A program made the position numbers and the translations under genes. 64,000 nucleotides of DNA from positions 1 through 64,000 of the forward strand of contig NZ_PPDK01000003.1 of NCBI RefSeq assembly GCF_003074135.1. The letters are read 5' to 3'. Position 1 is the stretch's first letter. Each line of letters begins with the position of its first letter. Of this stretch, positions 7,940-15,518 are shown in pieces. This DNA comes from Euzebya tangerina. GTDB lineage: Bacteria; Actinomycetota; Nitriliruptoria; Euzebyales; Euzebyaceae. A model generated the notes under the pieces. It saw only the letters and a list, made by a program, of their open reading frames with translations. It had not been told where the DNA came from and ran no database searches.

Positions 7940-9163
7940 GTGTCAGACCAGCCACCTCCACCTCTGGGCGGCCCCGGGGGGTACCAGCAGCCGAACCCGA
8001 CACAACCCTTCCCCCCGCAAGGCGGCCAACCACCCGGCGGCTACGGCGGCCCACCCCCGGGCGGCTACGGCGGCCAACCCCCGGGCGGCTACGGCGGCCC
8101 ACCCCCCGGCGGCTACGGCGGTCCACCGGGCTACGGCGGACCTCCCCCCGGCGGCTTCGGCGGTCCCCCGAAGAAGAGCAAGGCACCGCTGATCGTCGGG
8201 ATCATCGCGGGAGTGCTCATCCTCGGCGGTGCCGTCGGTGGGTTCCTGCTGATCAGCGGCGACGATGACGGCGCCGTTGCGATCCAGGCCACGCCCACGA
8301 CGATCGCACCGCCCTCAGACGAACCGACCGACCCCGCGACACCGGCCGCAACACCAACCCCCGCGACATCGGACGGACCGGGCAGCGAGACACCGGCCAC
8401 CGGCGGTCCCGACCCGGCCGGAACCATGCCGGCGGCCCCACCGGAGCCCGGTGGTGGCGCTGACTCGTCACCACCTCCTCCACCTCCACTACCGCCACCT
8501 CCTCCCCCACCACCGCCACCGCCACCGCCGCCACCCCCTGGGGGCGGCCAGTCCATGGCGATGAACGAGGCGGCGACCGGTGAGATCGCAGCCGGCGGCG
8601 ACACCGTCGACTTCTTCTTCGACGGCGAGTCGGGCCAGGAGATCCTGCTGACCATGATCGGCCTGGACGGTCTGGACCCGGTCCTGACGCTGTTCGCTCC
8701 GGATGGCTCAGAACTCGCCCGCAACGACGACGCCCGCAACGACGCGCTGCCGTCCGTTCGAGATGCCCAGATCATGAGCGCCCTCCCCACGACCGGTGAG
8801 TACCGGGTCGAGGCGGCCGGCTTCTCGACCAGCACCGGCCCATTCGAGATCACGCTCGAGTTCCCCTCGGTGCTGACTGCGACGGATGAGATCACCGAGT
8901 CCGTGCAGGAGATCGCCTATGACTACGTCGGCACCGCCGGACAACAGATCGTCATCAACGTCCGCAGCGTGGACGACATGATGGACCCGATCGTCTTCAT
9001 CGAGGACGACGCGGGGAACGAGATCGCCCGTGACGATGACGGCGGAGATGGACTCGACTCGCTGCTCGAGTTCACCATCCCGGCCGACGGCACCTACACC
9101 GTGGTGGTGACCTCCTTCGGGACCCGGTACGGCCGGTACTCGATCAGCCTGGCGGAACTGTAG
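7940..9163 (+). CDS. membrane-anchored surface protein with two PPC-like domains
   Basis: A 407-residue protein with four parts. A cytoplasmic Pro/Gly/Tyr-rich head (residues 1-75) is built of GGYGGPPP-type repeats. One membrane helix follows near 80-105 (LIVGIIAGVLILGGAVGGFL). A Thr/Pro linker ends in a run of about 20 prolines. The external part has two beta domains of about 100 residues that fit the bacterial pre-peptidase C-terminal (PPC) fold: VDFFFDGESGQEILLTM with GEYRVEAAGF, then GTAGQQIVINVRSVDD with GTYTVVVTSF. The orientation resembles actinobacterial proteins that expose ligand-binding modules beyond a proline spacer. GTG 7940 is used; its ribosome site is weak. Confidence 0.75.
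   Translation: MSDQPPPPLGGPGGYQQPNPTQPFPPQGGQPPGGYGGPPPGGYGGQPPGGYGGPPPGGYGGPPGYGGPPPGGFGGPPKKSKAPLIVGIIAGVLILGGAVGGFLLISGDDDGAVAIQATPTTIAPPSDEPTDPATPAATPTPATSDGPGSETPATGGPDPAGTMPAAPPEPGGGADSSPPPPPPLPPPPPPPPPPPPPPPPGGGQSMAMNEAATGEIAAGGDTVDFFFDGESGQEILLTMIGLDGLDPVLTLFAPDGSELARNDDARNDALPSVRDAQIMSALPTTGEYRVEAAGFSTSTGPFEITLEFPSVLTATDEITESVQEIAYDYVGTAGQQIVINVRSVDDMMDPIVFIEDDAGNEIARDDDGGDGLDSLLEFTIPADGTYTVVVTSFGTRYGRYSISLAEL
8032..8165 (+). repeat. coding GGYGGPPP repeat, about 24 bp per unit
   Basis: About five near-identical units encode GGYGGPPP-like octapeptides in the cytoplasmic head of the PPC-domain protein. The nucleotide identity between units is high, so the copy number may vary between strains. 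Confidence 0.7.
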
Positions 9164-9188
9164 GTCGAGGCCGTCCGTTCGGGCGGGT

Positions 9189-10430
9189 GTGACCATCTCC
9201 TCACTCCATCGTGCTCGCCACCTCGTCCCCCTGCTGATGGCCCTCGCCCTCGTCGTCGCCGCTTGCGGCACCGCGGATGGTGAGGGCGAGGCCGAGCAAG
9301 CCGGCGTCCCAGCTGAGGACGATGGGTCGACGGGCGGCGAGACCGCGGCTGACGAGGCGACTCCGCAGCCGGATGGACTGCCCCCGGCCGAGCCGTTCTT
9401 CTGGGAGCCTGACGGGAACCCGGATGCGCCGTCGCTCATCAGTCTGGACGAGATCATCCCCGGCGGACCTCCACCGGATGGCATCCCGCCGATCGACCAG
9501 CCGCAGTACACCAGCATCGCCGAGGCCGATGAGTGGTTGGAAGATCAGGAACCCGTCCTCGTCCTCGAGATCGACGGGACCGCTCGCGCCTATCCCATCC
9601 AGATCCTGACCTTCCACGAGATCGTCAACGACGTGCTGGCCGGTCAACCCGTCCTGGTGACGTACTGCCCGCTGTGCAACTCCGGGTTGGCCTTCGACCC
9701 GACGATCCGAGGCGAGACCCTCGACTTCGGCACCTCCGGCCGGCTCTTCCAGTCCAACCTGATCATGTACGACCGCCAGACCCAATCGCTGTGGTCCCAG
9801 TTCACCGGTCAGGCCGTCACCGGACCACTGATCGAGGAGGAGTTGGAGCGGCTCCCCCTCGGCCTCGTCGCGTGGCAGGACTTCATCGCGGCACATCCCG
9901 ACGGAGATGTGTTGAGCCGCGACACGGGCCACTCACGTGACTACGGGACCAACCCGTACGTCGGGTATGACAGCTCCGCCGACCCGTTCCTGTTCTCCGG
10001 TCCCACCGACGACACGCTGCCCCAGATGGCCCGGGTCGTCGCCACCGGAGGCGCGGAGGACCCCACGGCTGTGCCACTGGACGCACTCCGCTCCGAGCTG
10101 GCCATCAACACCGACATCGCCGGTCAACCAGTGGTGGCGTGGTGGACACCGGGAACGAGCAGCGCGCTCGACAGTCGGGCCATCGCCGAGGGCACCGATG
10201 TCGGAGCCACCGGTGTGTTCGTCCGCGTCGTGGACGGCCGGACGCTCACGTTCGAACCAGGTGACGATCAGGACTTCACCGACGTCGAGACGGGCTCGAC
10301 CTGGAACGTGCTGGGTCAGGCGACGAGCGGCAGCCTCGCCGGGTCACAACTCACGCGCCTGCCCAGCGACGACACCTTCTGGTTCGTGCAGTTCGCGTTC
10401 CGCCCCGAGACGCGGCTCGTCACCCGGTGA
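9189..10430 (+). CDS. DUF3179 domain lipoprotein
   Basis: A 413-residue protein with a lipoprotein signal: Arg/His-rich start, hydrophobic LLMALALVVA, lipobox VAAC with cysteine near residue 26. After an acidic linker the DUF3179 domain is recognised by PIQILTFHEIVND, VTYCPLCNSGLAFD, FGTSGRLFQSNLIMYDRQT and SLWSQFTGQAVTGP. The paired cysteines in YCPLCN are the family hallmark and may bind metal or a cofactor. The biochemical function of DUF3179 is not established to my knowledge. GTG 9189 gives the complete signal peptide. The gene ends one base before the convergent GNAT gene. Confidence 0.88.
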   Translation: MTISSLHRARHLVPLLMALALVVAACGTADGEGEAEQAGVPAEDDGSTGGETAADEATPQPDGLPPAEPFFWEPDGNPDAPSLISLDEIIPGGPPPDGIPPIDQPQYTSIAEADEWLEDQEPVLVLEIDGTARAYPIQILTFHEIVNDVLAGQPVLVTYCPLCNSGLAFDPTIRGETLDFGTSGRLFQSNLIMYDRQTQSLWSQFTGQAVTGPLIEEELERLPLGLVAWQDFIAAHPDGDVLSRDTGHSRDYGTNPYVGYDSSADPFLFSGPTDDTLPQMARVVATGGAEDPTAVPLDALRSELAINTDIAGQPVVAWWTPGTSSALDSRAIAEGTDVGATGVFVRVVDGRTLTFEPGDDQDFTDVETGSTWNVLGQATSGSLAGSQLTRLPSDDTFWFVQFAFRPETRLVTR

Positions 10431-10431
10431 G

Positions 10432-11178
10432 CTACTCCTCCTCGTCGGACCCCCGTTGCCGCAGTTGATCCTCCGCCCAGCCCTTCAGCAACCGTGAGGG
10501 ACTGGCATCGGCGACCACCTCACCGATGTCCGCCACCTTCCGATACAGCCACAGCAACGGGTAGGCCCACTCGTCGGCCTCGGACTCCGTCTGACGTCCA
10601 ACCGAGGCGACCCAGCGGCCGGCCGGCGTGTCAGGCTGCGCCTCCTCCGGGCCTCGCACGGGCACGTCGACGCGGAACACAGTGGAGCCCTCAGGCTGGA
10701 TCTCACCGTCCAGCTGGCGGAAGATCTCCAGCATGGTCCGGTTCTCCGCCAGGACGTAGTTGCGGAACGTGCGGATGCCGCGCGCGTGGGCCAACTGCTC
10801 CAACATGCCGATCAGCGCGGTCCCGATACCACGTCCCTGGTACTCGTCGATGACGGTGATCGCAGCCTCGGCGATCGTCGGGTCCTCCTCCAGGCGGATG
10901 TAGCGAGCCACGCCGACCCCCGGCTCATCCGGCGCGTCGGGGTCCAGCGCGACCAGCGCCTCGTGGTCGTGGTGGTCGATGTTCAGCAGATAGTCGAGCG
11001 TCGCCTCTGACAGCGTCTTGACGGGGCTGTGGAACCGCATGTAGCGGGAGCGCTCCGACAGCCGACTCCAGCCGTCCAGCAGTTGGGCACGATCATCCTC
11101 ACGGATCGGACGCACCCAGATCCGTTGGTCGCCCTTCGCGGTGAGCTCGGTGACGTCCTTCGGAGTCCGTCGCTTCAC
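10432..11178 (-). CDS. GNAT-family N-acetyltransferase
   Basis: A 248-residue protein with a GCN5-related acetyltransferase core. WVRPIREDDRAQLLDGW opens the fold and SERSRYMRFH resembles the segment seen in protein-lysine acetyltransferase GNATs. VIDEYQGRGIGTALIGML is acetyl-CoA-binding motif A, and AENRTMLEIFRQL is motif B. A C-terminal extension of about 75 residues has no clear assignment. It shares features with Pat-like GNATs that lack a cyclic-nucleotide domain, but the substrate is unknown. The ATG lies one base from the stop of the upstream TSP3-repeat gene, so the two form an operon. Confidence 0.85.
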   Translation of the reverse strand: MKRRTPKDVTELTAKGDQRIWVRPIREDDRAQLLDGWSRLSERSRYMRFHSPVKTLSEATLDYLLNIDHHDHEALVALDPDAPDEPGVGVARYIRLEEDPTIAEAAITVIDEYQGRGIGTALIGMLEQLAHARGIRTFRNYVLAENRTMLEIFRQLDGEIQPEGSTVFRVDVPVRGPEEAQPDTPAGRWVASVGRQTESEADEWAYPLLWLYRKVADIGEVVADASPSRLLKGWAEDQLRQRGSDEEE

Positions 11179-11179
11179 G

Positions 11180-11671
11180 TCATGCTGCGGCCGCTGTCCC
11201 GCGGCGGCGGTAGCCGACCACGAGGACGGTACCGATCAGCAGCAGCGTGGCTGCGACCATGGCGATCGTCGCGGAGTCGATACCCGTCGTGGCCAACCCG
11301 CTGTCACCCGGCTGCGGCGATCCAGTGTCGCCACCAGCCGCACCGTCATCGCCACCAGCCGCACCGTCACCGTCATCGTCACCGTCGACGTCGCCACCGG
11401 TGTCGTTGTCGTCGGTGCCATCGAGCACGTCGATCAGGCCGTCTCCGTCGCTGTCCGGCTGCTCGGTGTCCGGTACGCCGTTGCCGTCCGCGTCAGGGTC
11501 CTGGGCGTTGGGGATGCCGTCGCCGTCCGCATCGTCGTCCTCGGTGTCCGGGATGCCGTCACCATCGATGTCGCCGGGAACGCCCACGGGCGGTGGGTAC
11601 TGCGCGCTGGCCGGCACGGCCATCAGCACCGCAAGAGCAGCGACGGCGACGACGAGCAGGAGCTTCTTCAT
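11180..11671 (-). CDS. TSP3-repeat surface protein with LATTG sorting signal
   Basis: This 163-residue protein starts at MKKLLL with a classical signal peptide ending ASA (about residue 24). Next come several thrombospondin type 3-like calcium-binding repeats of the form DxDGDGIPD (residues 32-80), then an acidic Gly/Asp stretch. The C-terminus has LATTG, a hydrophobic helix, and YRRR. LATTG fits the LAxTG motif used by actinobacterial class E sortases, so the protein is probably linked to peptidoglycan; no sortase gene is in the window. Adhesion or calcium-stabilised spacing are possible roles. A palindrome at 11714-11728 lies just upstream. Confidence 0.75.
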   Translation of the reverse strand: MKKLLLVVAVAALAVLMAVPASAQYPPPVGVPGDIDGDGIPDTEDDDADGDGIPNAQDPDADGNGVPDTEQPDSDGDGLIDVLDGTDDNDTGGDVDGDDDGDGAAGGDDGAAGGDTGSPQPGDSGLATTGIDSATIAMVAATLLLIGTVLVVGYRRRGTAAAA

Positions 11672-11713
11672 GATCGGATCCAGTCTGGCTGGTCTGGCGC
11701 TGGCTGCCACTCG

Positions 11714-11728
11714 CACACCTCAGGTGTG
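11714..11728. promoter_or_regulatory. 15-bp palindrome upstream of the TSP3 gene
   Basis: CACACCT-C-AGGTGTG is a perfect inverted repeat, 42 bases upstream of the start of the TSP3-repeat gene and so in its promoter zone. It has the size of a dimeric-regulator operator. I cannot match it to a known regulator. Confidence 0.35.
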
Positions 11729-11853
11729 TGGGCACAGGACAACCCGTATGAGCCTACCGAATAGCTCGGAGGTGTCGGGGGAAGGTCCACCACGGTACAG
11801 GCTCTGCGGATCGCACCACAAGAGGCACTGCGCTGATGGACGGGCGAGCAGAC

Positions 11854-12699
11854 TCAGACGTCCAGCGGATCGCCGGGAATGGGATGTCCGGCACGTTGGA
11901 GGGCCAACCCCTCCTCCACGGTCATGCCGGCAGGCAGCCGGGAGCGGATCACCCGGGCTGGTGTGCCGACCACGATCGAGAAGGGTGGGATCGGCCCCTT
12001 GACCAGCGCCTGACTGGCGATGACCGACCCGGAGCCGACGTCGGCGCCCCGGAGGATCGATGCCTTCTCACCGACCCAGACATCGGCGCCGATGCGGACG
12101 GGGGTCTTGACCAGGCCCTGGGACTTGATGGGGATGTCCAGCCGCTCGTAGACGTGGTCGAAGTCGCAGACGTAGATCCAGTCACCCAGCAGCGCGTTGG
12201 TCCCGATCTCGATGTCGAGGTAGGTGTTGATGACGTTGTCGCGTCCCATGACGACCTTCGGCCCCAGGCGGAGGTTGCCCTCGTGGGCCCGCAGCTTGTT
12301 GGTGTTGCCGATCCAGCACCAGGGGCCCAGCTCCAGGTTCCCGTGGCCGCGGCGGGCCTTCAACTCGACCCCACGGCCGAAGAAGACCATGCCGGGCATG
12401 ACGACGTGGGGGTTTCGGGCGCGTTGCCACAGATAGCGGGCGTACAGCGCCAGGTACTCGGGGGTGTACATGCGTCGGGCCCGGGCGAACTCGATGGTGC
12501 GACGGATGCCCCACCGCTGCGGTCGTGGCAGGGCCGGGACGACCGCTCCCGGCACCTGGTGGTCCGCACCGAGCAGGGCAGCTCGCTGGGTCACGGCCCG
12601 GGCCACGTCGCGCTTGGCGGCCACCTCGGCGTGAGCCCGGGCGGCCTCCTGCACGGTAGCCAGTACCTGCTCTGGTGTCGTGTCGGGCGGTGTGCTCAT
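11854..12699 (-). CDS. left-handed beta-helix (hexapeptide) acyltransferase, Rv3034c-like
   Basis: A 281-residue protein. The first 90 residues are helical and Arg/Ala-rich. The rest shows the hexapeptide-repeat pattern of left-handed beta-helix acyltransferases: LELGPWCWIGNTNKL, LRLGPKVVMGRDNVI, IEIGTNALLGDWIYV, VRIGADVWVGEKASILRG, DVGSGSVIASQALV, then VVGTPARVI. The HVY in VCDFDHVYERL sits where the family has its catalytic histidine. A similar gene, Rv3034c, lies in the mycobacterial MGLP region and is thought to acylate the polysaccharide. The neighbouring methyltransferase and hydratase genes repeat that neighbourhood, so an MGLP-like substrate is plausible but unproven. Confidence 0.85.
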   Translation of the reverse strand: MSTPPDTTPEQVLATVQEAARAHAEVAAKRDVARAVTQRAALLGADHQVPGAVVPALPRPQRWGIRRTIEFARARRMYTPEYLALYARYLWQRARNPHVVMPGMVFFGRGVELKARRGHGNLELGPWCWIGNTNKLRAHEGNLRLGPKVVMGRDNVINTYLDIEIGTNALLGDWIYVCDFDHVYERLDIPIKSQGLVKTPVRIGADVWVGEKASILRGADVGSGSVIASQALVKGPIPPFSIVVGTPARVIRSRLPAGMTVEEGLALQRAGHPIPGDPLDV

Positions 12700-12731
12700 C
12701 GGGCCTGTCTGGTCGGTTGTGCAGGTCGGCG

Positions 12732-13667
12732 CTAGCGGAGCGGACGAACCGCGGTGAGGATCGCGTTGTAGAAGATGTCCTTCGGCAGCAGGCGGGTCAG
12801 GACGGCGTTGTCCAGCCAGAACAGCGACTTCCAGATCCGGTAGGCGACCAGGCGGTAGCCATCGGGCACGATCCCCTCGGCCAGCATGGCCTCAGCCGTC
12901 CGGGTGACCCAACCGAACCAGTTGGCCGTCAACTCCTCCGTGAAGGTCTCGACCTCCGTGAAGTTGCAGCCGAGAGCCAACCGCTCGAGCTCGACCGGGG
13001 TGAAGATGTGGAGGTCGACGTGGGCCTCGAGCGCCGCCGCCTCGGCGTCCTCGGGGGCGTGGTGCGCGGTGGCCAGGACCCGCTCGCGCCCCAACGTGGC
13101 CGCGGCCGCCTTGATCCCGAGGCGCGTGAGGCGCTTGAAGTGGCTCGCGATCGCATCACCCAGGAGCGTCGGCTCGCCGGCGATGATCAGCCGACCGCCG
13201 GGCTTGAGGACCCGGTGGAACTCGCTGAAGGCCGTCTCGAGGTCAGGGACGTGATGGATGAACGCGTGGCCCATGACCAGGTCGAAGGAGTTGTCCGGGA
13301 ACGGGAGCGACTCGGCTTCGCAGGCCTCCCCGATGACGTCGATGCCCAGCCGGCGGCCGTTGGCGACGCAGGTCTTGACCATCTGCTCGGAGATGTCGGT
13401 TGCGAATGCTTGGCCGATGTAGCCGGCCTGGGCGACGTTGAGCAGGAAGAAGCCGGTGCCCGCGCCAACCTCGAGCACCATCTCGAAGTGTCGTGGCGTA
13501 CCGCCCAGCGCCTTCGCAAATCGGCCCACCGCGTACTCGACGCAGCGGTCGTCGTAGCTGATCGACCACTTCTCGTCGTAGGAATCGGCCTCCCAGTCGT
13601 GGTAGACGATGTTGGCCAGCTTCGGGTCGAGTGGCTCGCGGTCCTGCGGGATGACGTGGGCGGACAT
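12732..13667 (-). CDS. SAM-dependent methyltransferase (Rv3037c/Rv3038c-like)
   Basis: A 311-residue class I methyltransferase. VLEVGAGTGFFLLNV is SAM-binding motif I, ATDISEQMV holds the acidic residue that contacts the ribose, and SFDLVMGHAFIHHVPDLE precedes LKPGGRLIIAGEP. The C-terminal third continues with a helical domain ending in FYNAILTAVRPLR. The ATG at 13667 has a good ribosome site (GGAG, 8 bases upstream). In mycobacteria, methyltransferases Rv3037c and Rv3038c lie beside an acyltransferase gene and echA17, the same order as here. Methylation of sugar hydroxyls in MGLP-like glycans is the best guess. Confidence 0.85.
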   Translation of the reverse strand: MSAHVIPQDREPLDPKLANIVYHDWEADSYDEKWSISYDDRCVEYAVGRFAKALGGTPRHFEMVLEVGAGTGFFLLNVAQAGYIGQAFATDISEQMVKTCVANGRRLGIDVIGEACEAESLPFPDNSFDLVMGHAFIHHVPDLETAFSEFHRVLKPGGRLIIAGEPTLLGDAIASHFKRLTRLGIKAAAATLGRERVLATAHHAPEDAEAAALEAHVDLHIFTPVELERLALGCNFTEVETFTEELTANWFGWVTRTAEAMLAEGIVPDGYRLVAYRIWKSLFWLDNAVLTRLLPKDIFYNAILTAVRPLR

Positions 13668-13730
13668 GGATTCGGCTCCTGCGGTGGGGTGTGGTGCGGC
13701 GTGATGGCCGGTGCAGCTGGGGTGGCCCTA

Positions 13731-13781
13731 CTGCTGGGTGGACGTCACTGCTGGGTGGACGTCACTGCTGGGTGAACGTCG
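13731..13781 (+). repeat. 17-bp direct repeat, three copies, over a stop codon
   Basis: CTGCTGGGTGGACGTCA occurs at 13731-13747 and 13748-13764, with a one-base variant at 13765-13781. The middle copy contains the stop codon of the enoyl-CoA hydratase gene, so the last codons of that gene appear to have been duplicated twice into the 3' flank. This is typical of slipped-strand duplication. Confidence 0.85.
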
Positions 13782-14535
13782 CCGTCCCCTTCTCGATGAA
13801 GGCGTCCATCCCGATCTTCTGATCCTCGGTGGCGAAGCAGGAGGCGAAGAGCTCGGTCTCCAGGCGCAAGGCGGCAGAGAGGTCCAGGGCGTACCCCTCG
13901 TCGATGGCCTTCTTGGCCAGGCGGAGGGCGAAGGGCCCGGCGGCGTACCGGCGGGCAGCCTCGATGGCTCGGTCGTACACCTCATCGGCGGGGTAGACCC
14001 GGTCGACCAGGCCCAGCTCGGCGCAGGTCTGGGCGTCGTACATCTCGCCGCCGTAGACCCACTCCTTGGCTGCGGACAGGCCGATGAGTCGCGTGAGCCG
14101 CTGGGTGCCGCCAGCGCCAGGTATCAGCCCCAGATTGATCTCGGGCTGCCCGAACTTCGCGTTATCGGCGGCGTAGCGGAAGTCGGCCGTCATGGCCAGC
14201 TCACACCCGCCGCCAAGGGCATAGCCGTTGACCGCGGCGATGGTGACCTTGGGGATGCTCGACAGGATCTCGAAGGCGTCCTGCAGCTTGCGGGCCTGGG
14301 AGATCGCGACCTGGTAGCTCATCTGCCGCATCGCCTTGATGTCGGCCCCCGCCGCGAACACCTTCGGACCGCCCCAGATCACAACCGCCTTGACGGCGTC
14401 GTCGTCGGTGACCTGCGTCCCGGCCTGGGCGAACTCGTCCCAGGCCTCGAAGTTGAGGGCGTTGACCGGCGGACGGTCGAGGCGGATGGTGGCGACGCCG
14501 TGGTCGTCGGTCGTGACGGAAACGAACTCACCCAT
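13762..14535 (-). CDS. enoyl-CoA hydratase/isomerase family protein (EchA17-like)
   Basis: A 257-residue crotonase-fold enzyme that hydrates 2-enoyl-CoA in beta-oxidation. The oxyanion-hole segments are VFAAGADIKAM and ALGGGCELAM. The two catalytic glutamates are in GGGCELAM and QPEINLGLIPGAGG, so a true hydratase is likely. The C-terminal helix carries EKGTATF. The ATG at 14535 was chosen for its ribosome site (GAGGAG, 6-7 bases upstream) and the MGEFV start typical of actinobacterial homologues. The mycobacterial echA17 lies beside methyltransferase Rv3038c in the same order. The stop codon lies in a tandem 17-bp repeat. Confidence 0.92.
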   Translation of the reverse strand: MGEFVSVTTDDHGVATIRLDRPPVNALNFEAWDEFAQAGTQVTDDDAVKAVVIWGGPKVFAAGADIKAMRQMSYQVAISQARKLQDAFEILSSIPKVTIAAVNGYALGGGCELAMTADFRYAADNAKFGQPEINLGLIPGAGGTQRLTRLIGLSAAKEWVYGGEMYDAQTCAELGLVDRVYPADEVYDRAIEAARRYAAGPFALRLAKKAIDEGYALDLSAALRLETELFASCFATEDQKIGMDAFIEKGTATFTQQ

Positions 14536-14690
14536 GGTCGACTCCTCGAGATCTGGTGGGTGGGACCCTGCTGGTTGGGGGTGCAGTGTAGGACGACGGC
14601 CCAGCCAGCCGATCCCGCGGTGGTTGGGGCAGACGCGCCCGCGTGCAAGCATGGCCCCTGGACGGCAGTGGTGGACGATCCCGAGGAACC

Positions 14691-15518
14691 GTGGAGCAGC
14701 TCAGCCAGGACTCATCGGCGCAGCACGACAACCCGCTGTCCCGCAGCCGTTCCCTCCTGCTCGGCGTGGTGGCCGGGGTCCTCGCCGGGCTCTTCGGCGT
14801 GGGTGGGGGCGTCATCCTGGTGCCCGGCCTGGTCTGGCTGGCACGGCTGCCCCAACACCAGGCCCATGCGACCAGCCTGGCCGCGATCATCGTCACCGCG
14901 CCCGCTGCGCTCGCCCCGTTCGCCGCCGAGGGGGACGTGGCCTGGCCGGCAGCGGCCGCGCTGGCAGCCGGCGCGGTCCTCGGAGCCGTGGGAGGTGCCG
15001 GTGTGATGAGCCGGATCCCCGCCGGGACGCTCCGCCGGATCTTCGGCGGGTTCATGCTCCTGGTCGCCGCGCGACTGGTGGCGTCGGCCTCGGGAACCGG
15101 CGCGGCAGAGGAGGCCGCGCTGGCGGTGACCACGGGGGCCATCGTCGGTCTCGCGGTCACCGGGCTGGTCACCGGCCTGCTGAGTGCGCTGATGGGTGTG
15201 GGGGGCGGCATCGTGATGGTGCCGGCAATGGTGATCGGCTTCGGCTTCGATCAGCACCTGGCCCAGGGCACCTCCCTGGCCGTCATCGTGCCGACCGCCG
15301 TGATCGGGGCGTGGCGCCACACCCGTCGTGGCTACACCCGGTGGTCCATCGGCCTCCTGGTCGGCGCCGGAGGGGTCCTCGGCGGGTTGGCCGGCGCCGG
15401 CCTGGCACAGCTGCTCCCGGCGCGGGAGTTGCAGATCGCCTTCGCCGGCCTGCTGGTCGTCTCGGGAGTGCGCCTGATCCGCAAGCGGCCAGCTGCCGCG
15501 GGGGTTGCCCGTGAGTGA
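14691..15518 (+). CDS. sulfite exporter TauE/SafE-family permease
   Basis: A 275-residue polytopic membrane protein with about eight helices in two similar halves. Each half carries the family glycine motif: GLFGVGGGVILVPGL near the start and ALMGVGGGIVMVPAM in the middle. A conserved QAHATSLAAIIVTA is matched by LAQGTSLAVIVPTA in the second half. The family exports sulfite, sulfoacetate or related organic anions. GTG 14691 follows a GAGGA ribosome site; an in-frame GTG at 14643 would add 16 residues. The 3' end overlaps the start of the kinase gene by eight bases, so the two are translationally coupled. Substrate unknown. Confidence 0.9.
   Translation: MEQLSQDSSAQHDNPLSRSRSLLLGVVAGVLAGLFGVGGGVILVPGLVWLARLPQHQAHATSLAAIIVTAPAALAPFAAEGDVAWPAAAALAAGAVLGAVGGAGVMSRIPAGTLRRIFGGFMLLVAARLVASASGTGAAEEAALAVTTGAIVGLAVTGLVTGLLSALMGVGGGIVMVPAMVIGFGFDQHLAQGTSLAVIVPTAVIGAWRHTRRGYTRWSIGLLVGAGGVLGGLAGAGLAQLLPARELQIAFAGLLVVSGVRLIRKRPAAAGVARE

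Noticed and set aside
12732-13667. Phage or transposon genes
   Set aside because: No integrase, transposase, terminal repeat or tRNA target was seen here or elsewhere in the window; decay in the 46.9-49.5 kb stretch has no mobile-element signature.
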